This document shows positions 1 through 10,019 of a DNA stretch of 64,000 nt, one piece after another. Origin of the DNA: Reyranella sp. (GTDB lineage Bacteria > Pseudomonadota > Alphaproteobacteria > Reyranellales > Reyranellaceae). The stretch's first letter is position 1. The number at the start of each line of letters is the position of its first letter. The stretch covers positions 1 to 64,000 of the forward strand of contig NZ_SCVH01000042.1 in assembly GCF_004296935.1 (NCBI RefSeq). The letters are read 5' to 3'. The notes beneath the pieces were generated by a model. That model ran no database searches, was not told where the DNA came from, and saw only the letters and a program-made list of their open reading frames with translations. Both the position numbers and the translations under genes were made by a program.

Positions 1-1
1 G

Positions 2-88
2 CGGACAGGGCGGGATTCGAACCCGCGGTGGCTGTTACACCACGCACGCTTTCCAAGCGTGTGCCTTAAACCGCTCGGCCACCTGTCC
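2..88 (-). tRNA. tRNA-Ser (anticodon GGA)
   Basis: The minus strand folds as a class II tRNA. The acceptor GGACAGG pairs with CCTGTCC, and it has a D-loop of GCCGAGCGGTT type, an anticodon loop CTTGGAAAG giving GGA, a long variable arm and a T-loop GGTTCGAATCC. GGA reads UCC/UCU serine codons. The discriminator is G, usual for tRNA-Ser. Position 1 would be the first C of CCA, so an encoded CCA cannot be judged at the window edge. Confidence 0.96.
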
Positions 89-222
89 GGGAAGCGCGGT
101 CGGCCGCTCTTATAGCGCGGCAGTTGGCCAGAGCAACGGACAAGGGGTGCGGGCAAGGGGCAACGGCATCTTCCCCCGGCCCCTCGTCTTGGCTAGGGTG
201 CCGGCCGCCATTTGGGGGATCG

Positions 223-579
223 ATGGTGGTGTTTCGCGTATTGGGGTGGCTGCTGCTGGCCATGGCCGTGGCAGCGGTCGTGCATGATTGCCTCGCCTGG
301 TGGACGGAAGGGACTTTCCACCTGTTGGGGCTGGGGGATCTCTGGTCGCATCTCGATATCCGTTCGCTGGGCGATGCCCAGAATGCGGTCCAGCGCCATC
401 TGTCGGTTTCGCTGTGGAACTGGCTGGTGCGGCCGGTCCTGATGATCCCGGCTTTGCCCGCCTTCCTCGTGCTTGGCGTCGTCTTTCTGTGGCTGGGCGG
501 GCGAGACGGTGAGGGCGCGGAAGGCGGCTTCGTCATCGGCTCCAGGCCACCCCGGCGCCGGCGCAGCCGCGGACTCTGA
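223..579 (+). CDS. Small two-span membrane protein, unknown
   Basis: A 118-residue protein from ATG 223. The frame is open further upstream to 124, but that extension is polar and Gly/Pro-rich, and the first membrane helix begins right after this ATG, so I prefer the later start. Two hydrophobic stretches are visible, near residues 3-23 and 70-93, linked by a short segment rich in Trp, His and Leu. The tail is a basic Pro/Arg-rich stretch, expected in the cytoplasm. It converges on lepA with an 18-base gap. I do not recognise the family. It is probably a real inner-membrane protein, but no function can be assigned. Confidence 0.6.
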   Translation: MVVFRVLGWLLLAMAVAAVVHDCLAWWTEGTFHLLGLGDLWSHLDIRSLGDAQNAVQRHLSVSLWNWLVRPVLMIPALPAFLVLGVVFLWLGGRDGEGAEGGFVIGSRPPRRRRSRGL

Positions 580-597
580 GCCACCGCCCGATCGGGC

Positions 598-2400
598 CTA
601 ACGGTTGTCCATCTTCAGCGCGGCGATGAAGGCCGACTGCGGGATCTCGACCTCGCCGATCTGTCGCATGCGCTTCTTGCCCTTCTTCTGCTTCTCCAAG
701 AGCTTCTTCTTGCGGCTGATGTCGCCGCCGTAGCACTTGGCCAGCACGTCCTTGCGCATCGGGCTGATGGTCTCGCGCGCGACAACGCGGCCGCCGATCG
801 CCGCCTGGATGGCGATCTTGAAGAGCTGGCGCGGGATCAGGTCCTTCAACCGCTCGCACAGCGCACGGCCGCGGCTCTCGGCGGCGTTCTTGTGCACGAT
901 CATCGACAGCGCATCGACCGGCTCGGCGTTCACCAGGATGGTGAGCTTCACCAGGTCGCTCTCCTCGTAGCCGTCCATCTCGTAGTCGAAGCTCGCATAG
1001 CCGCGCGTCATCGACTTCAGCCGGTCGTAGAAGTCGAACACGACCTCGTTCAGCGGCAGGCGGTAGATCGCCATGGCGCGCGTGCCGGCATAGGTGAGCT
1101 CGATCTGCTGGCCGCGGCGCTCCTGGCAAAGCGTCAGCACGGAGCCGAGATGCTCGTCGGGCGTGATGATCGTGGCCTTGATCCACGGCTCTTCCATCGA
1201 CTCGATCTTCATCGGATCGGGATAGTCGGCCGGATTGTGCAGCTCCATCGACGTGCCGTCGGTCAGCTTCACCTTGTACACGACCGAGGGCGCCGTCGTG
1301 ACGAGGTCGAGATTGAATTCGCGCTCCAGCCGCTCCTGCACGATCTCGAGATGGAGCAGGCCCAGAAAGCCGCAGCGGAAGCCGAAGCCAAGGGCCGCGC
1401 TGGTCTCGGCCTCGAAATGGAACGATGAGTCGTTGAGGCGGAGCTTGGCGAGCGACTCGCGCAGCACCTCGAACTCGGCAGCATCGGCGGGGAAGAGACC
1501 GCAGAACACCACCGGGACGCTGGGCTTGAAGCCCGCCAGCATCTCGGTCGCGGGCTTGCGGTCGTCGGTGATCGTGTCACCCACCTTGCAGTCGGCGATG
1601 GTCTTTATGCCGGCGATGATGAAGCCGATCTCGCCCGGACCCAGCTCGGCCACGTCAGTGGCCTTGGGCGCGAAGATGCCGACCTTGTCGAGGTCGTACG
1701 CCGCGGCGGCCGCCATCATGCGGATCTTCATGCCCCGGCGCAGCACGCCGTCCTGCACGCGCACCAGAGTGACGACACCGAGGTACGGGTCGTACCAGCT
1801 GTCGACCAGCAGGGCCTTCAGCGGAGCCTCGCGGCTGCCCTTCGGCGCCGGCAGGCGCTTCACCATGGCCTCGAGCAGGTCGTCGATGCCGAGGCCGGTC
1901 TTGGCCGAGACCATGACGGCTTCGGACGTGTCGATGCCGACCACGTCCTCGATCTCGGTGCATACGCGCTGCGGATCGGCCGAGGGCAGGTCGATCTTGT
2001 TCAGGACCGGAATGATCTCGTGGTTGGCGTCGATGGCGTGATAGGCGTTGGCCAGGGTCTGCGCCTCGACGCCTTGGCTTGCATCGACCACGAGCAGCGA
2101 GCCCTCGCAGGCGGCCAGCGAACGGCTGACCTCGTAGGCGAAGTCGACGTGGCCGGGCGTGTCCATCAGGTTCAGGACGTAGGCCTTGCCGTCCTTTGCC
2201 TTGTAGTTGAGGCGCACGGTCTGCGCCTTGATGGTGATGCCGCGCTCGCGCTCGATATCCATCGAATCGAGCATCTGGTCGTGGAACTCGCGTTCGCTCA
2301 CCGCGCCACAGGCCATCAGCAGCCGGTCGGCCAGCGTGCTCTTGCCATGGTCGATATGGGCAATGATCGAGAAATTGCGGATCAACGACAGATCGGTCAT
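598..2400 (-). CDS. lepA: Elongation factor 4 (LepA), ribosomal back-translocase
   Basis: 600 residues, the usual LepA length. The translational GTPase motifs are in order: G1 AHIDHGKST near residue 14, the switch with [12 protein letters not shown] near 53, G3 DTPGH near 81, and NKID near 134. EF-G-like domains and the LepA-specific C-terminal domain, ending in a Lys-rich segment ([19 protein letters not shown]), follow. In the family this GTPase binds the 70S ribosome and promotes back-translocation or 30S maturation. It lies 12 bases downstream of pheT on the same strand, so it is probably the last gene of the rpmI-rplT-pheST-lepA transcript. Confidence 0.97.
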   Translation of the reverse strand: MTDLSLIRNFSIIAHIDHGKSTLADRLLMACGAVSEREFHDQMLDSMDIERERGITIKAQTVRLNYKAKDGKAYVLNLMDTPGHVDFAYEVSRSLAACEGSLLVVDASQGVEAQTLANAYHAIDANHEIIPVLNKIDLPSADPQRVCTEIEDVVGIDTSEAVMVSAKTGLGIDDLLEAMVKRLPAPKGSREAPLKALLVDSWYDPYLGVVTLVRVQDGVLRRGMKIRMMAAAAAYDLDKVGIFAPKATDVAELGPGEIGFIIAGIKTIADCKVGDTITDDRKPATEMLAGFKPSVPVVFCGLFPADAAEFEVLRESLAKLRLNDSSFHFEAETSAALGFGFRCGFLGLLHLEIVQERLEREFNLDLVTTAPSVVYKVKLTDGTSMELHNPADYPDPMKIESMEEPWIKATIITPDEHLGSVLTLCQERRGQQIELTYAGTRAMAIYRLPLNEVVFDFYDRLKSMTRGYASFDYEMDGYEESDLVKLTILVNAEPVDALSMIVHKNAAESRGRALCERLKDLIPRQLFKIAIQAAIGGRVVARETISPMRKDVLAKCYGGDISRKKKLLEKQKKGKKRMRQIGEVEIPQSAFIAALKMDNR

Positions 2401-2412
2401 TTCACTTGAACT

Positions 2413-4815
2413 CTACCCACGCAACACGGCGCCGGTTGCCTTTACGACAGCCGCGACGATCTTGGTCGACACCGCCTCGATCTCCGCGTCGGTCAGCGTG
2501 CGCTCGACCGGCTGCAGGGTGACGGCGATGGCGATGGATTTCTTACCCTCGGGCACGCCCTTGCCGGCGTAGAGGTCGAACACGCGCGCGCCCGCGATCA
2601 GCGCCTTGTCGGCGTTGCGCGCGGCCCGGGCGATCTTCTCAGCCTCGATCGCGGCATCGACCAGAAAGGCGAAGTCGCGCTCGACTGGCTGGAAGGCCGA
2701 GAGCACGAGCTTTGGCCGCGCCTTGGTGGCCTTGGCCTTGGGCGGCGGTGGGGCGTCGAGGAAGACCTCGAAGGCCGCGACCGGGCCCTTGAGGTCGGCA
2801 GCGGCGGTGATTTCCGGATGCAACTCGCCGAAATGCGCCATCACGCGGTCGCCGAGTTTGATCGCCCCTGAGCGGCCGGGGTGATACCAGTCCGGCGCGC
2901 CTGCTTGCGCCGACATGTTCTCGACCGGCGCGCCGATGCTGGCCAGCACGGCGAGCGCATCGGCCTTGGCGTCGAAGGCATCGACCGTTCGCGCGGGGCC
3001 GGCCCAGTTGCGCGGCACGGCCATGTTGTGCCGCAGCCCCGCGGCCACGGTGCGCTGCCCGGTGGGGCTCGCGTCCTTGTATTGCGGGCCGACCTCGAAC
3101 AATGCCGGATCGGAAAGGCCGCGCGCCTCGTTGCGCGTCGCCGCCTCGATCAGGTTGGGCAGGATCGATGGCCGCATGGTGTCGAGCGTTGCATCGATCG
3201 AGTTCAGGAGCCTGAGGTCGGGTTGGCCGCCGCCGAAGCGTTCCGCCTTCTTGTAGGGCAGGAATGACCAGGTGACGGCCTCGTTCATGCCGCGCGCGCC
3301 CAGCGCCCGGCGGGCCTGTGGCACCCGGCGCTGGATCGGGTCGCGCACCGGCTTTGAGGTGGCCGACAGCCGCGGCAGCGAGGTCGTCGGGATCTTGTCG
3401 AAGCCCCAGACGCGGGTCACTTCTTCCACCAGGTCGGCCTCGCCCACGATGTCGGGGCGCCAGGAGGGGACGGCGGCCGTCCACGGGCCCTGGCCGTCGA
3501 CCTTGAAGCCGAGCTTGCCCAGAATGGAAGCGGTATCCGCGCCCGGCACATCGATGCCGGTGAGAGTCTTCACGCGATCCGGGCGCAGCGTAAAACTCCG
3601 CTGCCAGTTCGGCATCACGCCGCTTCTGGTGATCTCGCTCGCTTCGCCGCCGCACAGCTCGAGGATCAGTCGGGTCGCCACCTCGGCGCCCCACAGGCAG
3701 GATTCGGGATCGATGCCGCGCTCGTTGCGGTAGCGCGCGTCGGAGAGAATGCCGAGCTTGCGGCCCGAGGCCGCGATGCCGATCGGCTGGAAGTATGCGG
3801 CCTCCAGAAACACCTCGGTGGTGTCGTCGCGTACGCCGGTATCCTCGCCGCCCATGATGCCGCCGACGCCGTGCACGCCCTTCGAATCGGCGATCACCGA
3901 GATCGTTGGGTCGAGCGTATAGGTCTTGCCGTCGAGCGCCAGGATCTGCTCGCCTTCGCGTGCCTGGCGCATGACGAGATCGCCCGCCAGCTTGCCGGCA
4001 TCGAACACGTGCAGCGGCCGGTTGAGATCGAACGTCACCAGGTTGGTGATGTCGACCAGGGCCGAGATCGGCCGAAGCCCGATGGCCTTCAGCCGGCGCT
4101 GCAGCCAGTCGGGCGAGGGCCCGTTCTTGATGCCGCGGAAATGCCGGCCGACGACGATGGGGCAGGGACTGTCGGGCTTGGCTTCGTAACCATGCGTCCA
4201 CTTGATCGGGCTGGCGTAACCGCCCTCGACAGCGTCAGCCTTCACGAGCTTCAGCGTGCCGAGGCCAGCGGCAGCGAGGTCGCGCGCGATCCCGTGCACG
4301 CCCAGGCAATCGCCGCGGTTGGGCGTCACCTTGATCTCGATCACGGCGTCGTCGAGGCCGAGCGCTTCCGCGGCCGGCTGCCCGATCACGGCTTCAGGGG
4401 CGAGGTCGATGATGCCGCTGTGGTCGTCGCCGAGTTGCAGCTCGCGCGAGGAACAGAGCATGCCGTTGCTCTCCTCGCCGCGGATCTTGCCGACCTTCAG
4501 GTGCAGGTCGGTGCCGGGGATATAGCTGCCCGGCGGCGCGAAGATGCCCTTCATGCCGGCCCGCGCGTTGGGCGCGCCGCACACGACCTGGACGATGGTG
4601 CCCGTGCCGGTGTCGACCTTGCAGACGCGCAGCCGGTCGGCGTTGGGATGCTGGATGGCTTCGACGACATAGCCGACCACGAAGCCTTTCAGGGCCTCGG
4701 CGGGATTGGTGATGCCCTCGACCTCGAGGCCGAGCATGGTCAGCGTGTCGCGCACCTCGGCGAGCGTCGCCTTGGTGTCGAGATGTTCCTTCAGCCAGGA
4801 GAGCGTGAATTTCAT
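2413..4815 (-). CDS. pheT: Phenylalanine-tRNA ligase beta subunit
   Basis: 800 residues from ATG 4815 ([12 protein letters not shown]). The frame is open further upstream, but this start gives the canonical N-terminus and overlaps the pheS stop in an ATGA. Domains in order: the tRNA-binding OB fold near residues 40-150 ([20 protein letters not shown]), the B3/B4 editing region, the B5 domain, the catalytic-like core, and a C-terminal FDX-ACB anticodon-binding domain ([13 protein letters not shown]). It forms the alpha2-beta2 enzyme with PheS and hydrolyses mischarged Tyr-tRNA(Phe). The 4-base overlap implies translational coupling to pheS. Confidence 0.97.
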   Translation of the reverse strand: MKFTLSWLKEHLDTKATLAEVRDTLTMLGLEVEGITNPAEALKGFVVGYVVEAIQHPNADRLRVCKVDTGTGTIVQVVCGAPNARAGMKGIFAPPGSYIPGTDLHLKVGKIRGEESNGMLCSSRELQLGDDHSGIIDLAPEAVIGQPAAEALGLDDAVIEIKVTPNRGDCLGVHGIARDLAAAGLGTLKLVKADAVEGGYASPIKWTHGYEAKPDSPCPIVVGRHFRGIKNGPSPDWLQRRLKAIGLRPISALVDITNLVTFDLNRPLHVFDAGKLAGDLVMRQAREGEQILALDGKTYTLDPTISVIADSKGVHGVGGIMGGEDTGVRDDTTEVFLEAAYFQPIGIAASGRKLGILSDARYRNERGIDPESCLWGAEVATRLILELCGGEASEITRSGVMPNWQRSFTLRPDRVKTLTGIDVPGADTASILGKLGFKVDGQGPWTAAVPSWRPDIVGEADLVEEVTRVWGFDKIPTTSLPRLSATSKPVRDPIQRRVPQARRALGARGMNEAVTWSFLPYKKAERFGGGQPDLRLLNSIDATLDTMRPSILPNLIEAATRNEARGLSDPALFEVGPQYKDASPTGQRTVAAGLRHNMAVPRNWAGPARTVDAFDAKADALAVLASIGAPVENMSAQAGAPDWYHPGRSGAIKLGDRVMAHFGELHPEITAAADLKGPVAAFEVFLDAPPPPKAKATKARPKLVLSAFQPVERDFAFLVDAAIEAEKIARAARNADKALIAGARVFDLYAGKGVPEGKKSIAIAVTLQPVERTLTDAEIEAVSTKIVAAVVKATGAVLRG

Positions 4816-5891
4816 CGCACGGCCTCCAGGGCGGAGAAGCCGTAGTGACGCAGCCAGCGCAGGTCGGCGTCGAAGAACGAGCGTAGATCGGGGATGCCGT
4901 ACTTCAGCATGGCGATGCGATCGATGCCCATGCCGAAGGCGAAGCCCTGGTAGACGGCGGGATCGAGCCCGCAGTTCCGGATCACATTGGGATGGACCAT
5001 GCCGGAGCCCAGGATTTCCAGCCACGAATCGCCGGCGCCGATCTTGAGTTCGCCGTCCTTCCACGAACAGCCGATGTCGACCTCGGCCGACGGCTCGGTG
5101 AAGGGGAAGTAGGAGGGGCGGAAGCGCAGCGGCAGGTCGTCGACCTCGAAGAAGGCTCGGCAGAAATCGACCAGGCAGCCCTTGAGATGGCCCATGTGCG
5201 TCGTGCGGTCGATCACCAGCCCCTCGACCTGGTGGAACATTGGCGTGTGCGTGGCGTCGCTGTCGATGCGGAAGGTGCGGCCCGGCACGATGATGCGAAG
5301 AGAGCCGCCGGCGGCCAGCATCTTCTGCACATCCTTGCTCAGCATGGTGCGCGCCTGCACCGGCGAGGTGTGGGTGCGCAGCACGACGGGCGTGCCGTCG
5401 GCGCGCGGCGGCAGATAGAACGTGTCCTGCATCTGCCGAGCCGGATGGTCGGGCGGGATGTTGAGCGCGGTGAAGTTGTGCCAGTCGTCCTCGATGTCGG
5501 GACCGTCGGCCCAGGTGAAACCCATCTCGCCGAAGATGACGCCGAGTTCATCCATCACCTGGCCGATCGGGTGCAGCGTTCCTTCGCGGGCCGGCCGCGT
5601 CGGCAGGCTGACGTCGATCTTCTCCGCTGCCAGTCGTGCTTCCAGCGCCGAGGCGCCGAGCGTGCTCTTGCGCGCCTCGAGCGCGGCTTCGACCTCGCCC
5701 TTCAGCTCGTTGACCTTCGCACCAAACTCCTTGCGCTGCTCCGGCGCCATCGCGCCCAGCGTCTTCATCAGTCCGGTGACGCTGCCCTTCTTGCCGAGCA
5801 CGGCCACGCGCGCCGCCTCGAGCGCCGTCAGATCGGCGGCGGCCGACACGGCCTCAAGCGCCTCGCTGCGTATGGTCGAAAGATCACTCAT
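4812..5891 (-). CDS. pheS: Phenylalanine-tRNA ligase alpha subunit
   Basis: 359 residues, normal for PheS. The N-terminal coiled-coil arm (residues 1-100, Ala/Glu/Lys rich) is followed by the class II core. Motif 2 region is [10 protein letters not shown] and [18 protein letters not shown]; motif 3 region is [24 protein letters not shown]. It activates phenylalanine and charges tRNA(Phe). It overlaps pheT by four bases. A strong hairpin followed by a U-run lies 26 bases before its start codon, between rplT and pheS, so readthrough or termination there should set PheST levels relative to the ribosomal proteins. Confidence 0.97.
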   Translation of the reverse strand: MSDLSTIRSEALEAVSAAADLTALEAARVAVLGKKGSVTGLMKTLGAMAPEQRKEFGAKVNELKGEVEAALEARKSTLGASALEARLAAEKIDVSLPTRPAREGTLHPIGQVMDELGVIFGEMGFTWADGPDIEDDWHNFTALNIPPDHPARQMQDTFYLPPRADGTPVVLRTHTSPVQARTMLSKDVQKMLAAGGSLRIIVPGRTFRIDSDATHTPMFHQVEGLVIDRTTHMGHLKGCLVDFCRAFFEVDDLPLRFRPSYFPFTEPSAEVDIGCSWKDGELKIGAGDSWLEILGSGMVHPNVIRNCGLDPAVYQGFAFGMGIDRIAMLKYGIPDLRSFFDADLRWLRHYGFSALEAVR

Positions 5892-5917
5892 CCGTCGCTC
5901 TCTCCGAACCGAACGCG

Positions 5918-5945
5918 AAAAAGGGAGCCTGCGGTCCAGGCTCCC
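5918..5945 (-). terminator. Intrinsic terminator or attenuator before pheS
   Basis: On the minus strand a perfect 9-bp stem (GGGAGCCTG / CAGGCTCCC, 5-base loop) is followed by five U. A second perfect stem, GCGCCGT-ACA-ACGGCGC, precedes it at about 5970-5990. No Phe-rich leader peptide is visible in the rplT-pheS spacer. It may simply end the rpmI-rplT transcript, or attenuate pheST. Confidence 0.8.
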
Positions 5946-5990
5946 TCTTTGCTGTCTCTGCCCGTTGCGCCGTTGTACGGCGCCGCGAAC

Positions 5991-6347
5991 TTACTTGAGG
6001 GCGGCCTGGGCCTGATCGACCAAGGCCTTGAACGCCGCCGGCTCCCGCACGGCGAGATCGGCCATGACCTTGCGGTCGACCTCGATCCCGGCCTTGAGGA
6101 TGCCGTTCATGAACTGCGAGTAGGTGAGGCCATGCTCACGGGTCGCGGCGTTGATGCGCTGGATCCAGAGACCCCGGAACGCACGCTTCTTGTTGCGGCG
6201 ATCACGGTAGGCATATTGCAGGCCCTTTTCGACCTTCTCGATGCCGACGCGGAACGCCGCCTTGGCGCGGCCGCGATAGCCCTTGGCGAGCTTGAGAACC
6301 TTCTTGTGACGAGCGTGTGCAGTCACGCCCCGCTTGACGCGTGACAT
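5991..6347 (-). CDS. rplT: 50S ribosomal protein L20
   Basis: 118 residues and strongly basic. It begins [19 protein letters not shown] and carries the family's long basic N-terminal helix and core ([22 protein letters not shown]). L20 is an early assembly protein of the 50S subunit that binds 23S rRNA and, in many bacteria, represses its own operon. It follows rpmI by 3 bases on the same strand. In E. coli the same genes lie in infC-rpmI-rplT-pheST order. Here infC is 3 kb away. Confidence 0.98.
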   Translation of the reverse strand: MSRVKRGVTAHARHKKVLKLAKGYRGRAKAAFRVGIEKVEKGLQYAYRDRRNKKRAFRGLWIQRINAATREHGLTYSQFMNGILKAGIEVDRKVMADLAVREPAAFKALVDQAQAALK

Positions 6348-6350
6348 GGT

Positions 6351-6554
6351 CTACCTCTCGTACGGAAAGAAGTTGCGCTTGATGATCCGCGTGTCCGGCT
6401 CGGACACGATGGCCATCCCGGTCGCCTGGCGGAGGAAGCGGTTACCCCGCTTGCTCATGCCGTGCCGCTTGCCGGCCACGCCATGCTTGATCTTGCCCGA
6501 GGCGGTGAAGCGAAAACGCTTCTTGGCCCCGCTCTTGGTCTTCATCTTGGGCAT
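6351..6554 (-). CDS. rpmI: 50S ribosomal protein L35
   Basis: 67 residues beginning [14 protein letters not shown], with the highly basic sequence typical of L35, a small 50S protein. Its start follows a good Shine-Dalgarno (AAGGAA, 6 bases before ATG 6554). It is the first gene of the leftward rpmI-rplT transcript. The 203-base divergent region 6555-6757 upstream holds the promoter. In that leader the minus strand can form a short stem (CGACCC / GGGTCG), which could be an L20 control site, but I could not test it. Confidence 0.97.
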   Translation of the reverse strand: MPKMKTKSGAKKRFRFTASGKIKHGVAGKRHGMSKRGNRFLRQATGMAIVSEPDTRIIKRNFFPYER

Positions 6555-6757
6555 TTTTGTTCCTTTTCAAAGGGTTAGCGCCTGAGCGCAGGTCCCGACC
6601 CTCTCGTGAAAGGGGGTCGAAAAGTCCTTACAAAGCAGCCGAGGCAATGCCCTTATTGGCCAGGCCGCTCGAAGGAACGGGGCTTATAGCGGCGGGGGTT
6701 CGCCCATGCAAGCACGGGCGGATGTGCCAAAGTCAGTCTTTGCAGGGGGATTTTGCC

Positions 6758-7516
6758 ATGAAACTGGCCGGGAAAGTGGCGCTCGTGACCGGCGCCCAGC
6801 AGGGCATCGGGGCCGCCATAGCGGCGGCGCTGGCCGGCGAGGGGGCCGACGTGGCCCTTACCTGGCTCGACGACCGGGCCGGCGCCGAGGCCGTGGCGGC
6901 CAGGGTGCGGGCGGCCGGGTGCCGTGCCCACCTGGTCAAGGTCGACGTCGCCCGGCTCGCCGAGGTCGAGGCCATGGTGGCCGAGACCGTCCGCCAGCTC
7001 GGGGCGCCCGATATCCTGGTCAACAATGCCGGCGTCTATCCGCGGGTGCCGCTCTTGGAGATGCGCGAGAGCGACTGGGACCTAGTCCTCGACGTCAACC
7101 TGAAGGCTGGCTGCTTTGCAACCATTGCGATGGCCAAAGCGTTGATTGCGTCAGGCAAGCAGGGCGGTTCGGTGATCAATCTTTCCTCGTCGGCCATCCG
7201 GGGCGCCGTGCGCGGCGTCCACTACAGCGCCAGCAAGGGTGGCGTGGTGTCGATGACCCGGGCGTTGGCGCTCGAACTCGCGCCGCGCGGAATCCGCGTC
7301 AATGCCATTGCACCCGGCCTCACCGACACCGCGCAGCCGCGCTACGGCAACAGCGACGACGAACTCGTCGAAATGGCTCGAACCACCATTCCGCTCGGCG
7401 GCCGCCTGCTCACGCCGGAGCAGATCGCGCGTACCGCCGTGTTCCTCGCTTCCGACGAATCCAACGCCACGACGGGCCAGGTGCTGCACGTCAACGGCGG
7501 CTCATACATGCCGTGA
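6758..7516 (+). CDS. SDR-family NAD(P)-dependent oxidoreductase
   Basis: 252 residues from ATG 6758, chosen because AGGGGGA lies at 6744-6750 and the Rossmann fold starts at once. Classical short-chain dehydrogenase motifs: cofactor loop TGAQQGIG near residue 12, NNAG near 87, the catalytic Ser in INLSSSAIRG, and YSASKG supplying Tyr and Lys near residue 152. The C-terminal VNGGSYMP is typical. The reaction is oxidation or reduction of an alcohol or ketone, substrate unknown. It is one of three genes that separate the rpmI operon from infC-thrS. A FabG-like ketoreductase or sugar dehydrogenase are alternatives. Confidence 0.9.
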   Translation: MKLAGKVALVTGAQQGIGAAIAAALAGEGADVALTWLDDRAGAEAVAARVRAAGCRAHLVKVDVARLAEVEAMVAETVRQLGAPDILVNNAGVYPRVPLLEMRESDWDLVLDVNLKAGCFATIAMAKALIASGKQGGSVINLSSSAIRGAVRGVHYSASKGGVVSMTRALALELAPRGIRVNAIAPGLTDTAQPRYGNSDDELVEMARTTIPLGGRLLTPEQIARTAVFLASDESNATTGQVLHVNGGSYMP

Positions 7517-7524
7517 ATCGCATG

Positions 7525-8538
7525 CTAGTCGCCACACGGCGCCTGCTTCTTGCGTGTCTCGACGAAGGCCACGAGACAGGGACCGAACTTGCGCGCGAAG
7601 CCAGACTCGCTGCCGGCGCCGTGGCCCTTGAAGCCGTCGGGATCGTCGATCACCAGACCGGTGACGCCGGAGGCGGCGAACGCGGCCTTGGCATCGGCCA
7701 TGCGGCCGCCGACGTCGTAGGTATCGTCGGCGAAATTCACCACCACGATGGCGGGACCCGGCTTCAGGCCCTTGATCACCTGTTGCCATTCCGAGCGTGC
7801 CCGTGTGGTGTCGCGCATCTTGTCGACGGTGCCGTGGTGGGCCGCCGCGATCGAGATCACGCCGTCGACCTTGGCGCCGCGCATGGCGGCCGCCAGCGAC
7901 ACCCAGGCGCCGGCCGACTGGCCGGCCAGCACGACCCGGCGATAGCCCAGTTCGCGGGCTTTGCCGACCGCGGTTGCCAGGGCCGTGGCGTCGCTCGCCC
8001 AGTCGGAAATCCACTCGCGGTCGAAACGATAGAGGTCGTAGCCCAGGCGGGTGAAGCGCCCGACCCAGGATTGCGGCGCGCTGTCGGTGGCGTTCTTGCC
8101 CGCCATGTAGCCGTGGCTCCAGACGATCAGGCCGGTGGCGAGCTGCGGGCCGCGCATCGACCAGTAGGGTTGCGGCCGCAGACGACCGATATCCGGGGCG
8201 TCGGCGGCGCGTGCCGGCACCAGTTGCCGCCAGTCCTGGCCCGTGACGGTGTAATTGTTGACGACGTGCAGGGTGCAGGTTTGCGGCCCGCGGTCTTCGC
8301 AGCGCTTCATTGCCGAGGCGATGGCACTGGCAGGATTGGGACCGCTGACGCCGGCCTGCCAGTTCGCCTTGCCGTCCGCACCGACCACGAAGGCGCGGTG
8401 CGGCGCGAAGTTCTGGAAATCGTTGAAGAGGCGGGCAGCCTCCGCATTGAGCGGCTGGGGGGTGGGCTGTGTGGCCAGCTGGGCTTCGGCCGTCGCGATC
8501 GACGCTGCGAGGACGAGCGTCGCTATCAACCATCTCAT
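7525..8538 (-). CDS. Secreted alpha/beta-hydrolase-like protein
   Basis: 337 residues from ATG 8538, preceded by CCGGAGATG. A clear signal peptide (MRWLIATLVLAASIATAEA) predicts export to the periplasm. The nucleophile elbow GQSAGAW and the preceding strand (YRRVVLAGQ) mark an alpha/beta hydrolase. A downstream Asp (NFADDTYD) and a His near GFKGHGAG could complete a Ser-Asp-His triad. Four Cys, including a C-terminal CGD, could form disulfides. It diverges from the secreted protein at 8575 across only 36 bases, so the two probably share a control region. Substrate unknown; esterase or peptidase activity are both possible. Confidence 0.75.
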   Translation of the reverse strand: MRWLIATLVLAASIATAEAQLATQPTPQPLNAEAARLFNDFQNFAPHRAFVVGADGKANWQAGVSGPNPASAIASAMKRCEDRGPQTCTLHVVNNYTVTGQDWRQLVPARAADAPDIGRLRPQPYWSMRGPQLATGLIVWSHGYMAGKNATDSAPQSWVGRFTRLGYDLYRFDREWISDWASDATALATAVGKARELGYRRVVLAGQSAGAWVSLAAAMRGAKVDGVISIAAAHHGTVDKMRDTTRARSEWQQVIKGLKPGPAIVVVNFADDTYDVGGRMADAKAAFAASGVTGLVIDDPDGFKGHGAGSESGFARKFGPCLVAFVETRKKQAPCGD

Positions 8539-8574
8539 GCGGGCATCTCCGGAGACCGAGGCTACCATTGCCGG

Positions 8575-9402
8575 ATGTGGAAGGCCGCAAGGATCGTCGT
8601 GGCGGCCGTGGTCGTGGGCTTGGCCGCCGCCGCGCCGCCGGCGGCGGCGCAAACGGCTTCAATCGTGCCCAGCCCGCCCAAGTCCAGCTCCGAGCGCGTG
8701 CGCGACAACCCATCCAGCCAGTACGTGCTGATCAAGACGGTGGTCGGCCAGTCGATCGGCATCATCCATGCGCGGGCGCTGCCGGTCGAGCCCGAGGGCT
8801 ACAATCTGCTGAAATACTGTTGGGCCGTGGCCAACGTGCTCGGCGACTGGTCGGAGCATGCAGGCCTCACCGGCGCCATGGTCACCCGGGCGCTGGAAAC
8901 CCATTCCTGGGCGCGTGATCTGGTGCGCGCTGGCTATCCCGCGGCGACGGTCGGCGAGGTGATCGGCCACTACGAGGCGGCGTTGATTGCCGCGGGCTTC
9001 ACCGACGCGGCGCGCGAGCGCGCCCTCGACGCCATGACTGGCAGCCTCGAGGAAATTCGCCGTGCCGCCACGGGCGCGGCCAGGATCTTCAAGGCCAACC
9101 GTTGCGGCCTGGAAATCCGATCGACGGCGCTCAACCACAAGACGGCCCCCGAAGGTGGCCGTGTGCGATTCATTCCTTACGTGCTGCACCAGATTTGCCG
9201 CGCCCAGCAGCTCGACGCCGACGACCCCGTGCGCTGCGACTATTGGATGAACGCCAGGGCGGACGGTCCGATGTTGTTCCCGGGCGAGATGGTCTACAGC
9301 GTGCGCTGGCCGGACGGTGCGGTGGCTGGCGGCCAGTTCGACCCGGACGCCTCGCGCGACGTCGGAAGCGTGACGTTGCGCGCGCGGTCCCTGAAGAAAT
9401 AG
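8575..9402 (+). CDS. Exported protein of unknown function
   Basis: 275 residues from ATG 8575, opening with a basic start and a hydrophobic Ala/Val-rich signal peptide that ends at an AAAQ site. The mature part has no motif I recognise. It contains a helical middle (EVIGHYEAALIAAGF, RERALDAMTGSLEEIRRAA) and four Cys, which may pair in the periplasm. Its start is 36 bases from that of the divergent secreted hydrolase. It ends 16 bases before the infC stop, so the two genes converge. A periplasmic location is likely; no function can be assigned. Confidence 0.65.
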   Translation: MWKAARIVVAAVVVGLAAAAPPAAAQTASIVPSPPKSSSERVRDNPSSQYVLIKTVVGQSIGIIHARALPVEPEGYNLLKYCWAVANVLGDWSEHAGLTGAMVTRALETHSWARDLVRAGYPAATVGEVIGHYEAALIAAGFTDAARERALDAMTGSLEEIRRAATGAARIFKANRCGLEIRSTALNHKTAPEGGRVRFIPYVLHQICRAQQLDADDPVRCDYWMNARADGPMLFPGEMVYSVRWPDGAVAGGQFDPDASRDVGSVTLRARSLKK

Positions 9403-9418
9403 GCGGCAGTTCTGGCGC

Positions 9419-9955
9419 CTACTTGGGCGCCAGTACCATGATCATCTGCCGGCCTTCCATGCGCGGCATCGATTCGATCTTGGTCAGGGGGTCCATCTCG
9501 CCACGCACGCGGTTGAGGACCTGTAGTCCGAGCTCGGAGTGAACCATCTCGCGGCCACGGAAACGCAGGGTGACCTTCACCTTGTCGCCTTCCTCGATGA
9601 ACCGCTTCATGGCGCGCATCTTCACTTCGTAGTCATGCTCGTCGATGTTCGGGCGCATCTTGATCTCCTTGACCTCGATGACCTTCTGGTGCTTGCGCGC
9701 CTCGTGAGCCTTCTTCTGCGCTTCGTACTTGTACTTGCCGTAGTCGGAAATCTTGGCGACCGGCGGAACCGCGTTGGGCGAGATCTCGATCAGGTCGAGA
9801 CTGGCTTCCTCGGCCATCTCGATGGCCTCGCGGGTGCTGACGACGCCGACCATCTCGCCGTTCTCGTCGATCAGTCGGACTTGCGGCGACTTGATTTCGC
9901 CGTTAACGCGCGGACCCTCGCGGGTGGGCGCGCTCTGTTGAGCAGGTCTGGCTAT
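9419..9955 (-). CDS. infC: Translation initiation factor IF-3, ATA start
   Basis: 178 residues if translation starts at ATA 9955 ([21 protein letters not shown]). An ATG exists only at 9853, but starting there would cut the conserved N-terminal segment [12 protein letters not shown]. The ATA is preceded by AAGGAG with 8-base spacing. The N-domain, linker ([20 protein letters not shown]) and C-domain ([17 protein letters not shown]) are complete. IF-3 binds the 30S subunit and rejects non-canonical starts; a rare start on infC lets it repress itself, as known for the AUU of E. coli. It lies 71 bases after thrS and is probably cotranscribed. Confidence 0.95.
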   Translation of the reverse strand: MARPAQQSAPTREGPRVNGEIKSPQVRLIDENGEMVGVVSTREAIEMAEEASLDLIEISPNAVPPVAKISDYGKYKYEAQKKAHEARKHQKVIEVKEIKMRPNIDEHDYEVKMRAMKRFIEEGDKVKVTLRFRGREMVHSELGLQVLNRVRGEMDPLTKIESMPRMEGRQMIMVLAPK

Positions 9956-9973
9956 GGCTTTCTCTCCTTCGTT
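9956..9973 (-). promoter_or_regulatory. infC Shine-Dalgarno with ATA start
   Basis: On the minus strand CGAAGGAGAGAAAGCC immediately precedes ATA. The AAGGAG core is near-optimal and sits 8 bases upstream, which decides the unusual start. No in-frame ATG, GTG or TTG lies close enough to use this site. Confidence 0.75.
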
Positions 9974-10019
9974 GAAGCCCCCCTTCTTGCGATACGGACG
10001 GGGCGGGATGCGAAACCGC

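Noticed and set aside
6706-8574. Very long plus-strand frame that runs through the SDR gene and across the secreted hydrolase
   Set aside because: Only its last 275 codons (8575-9402) look like a protein. The rest is an Arg/Gly-rich shadow of genes in other frames.
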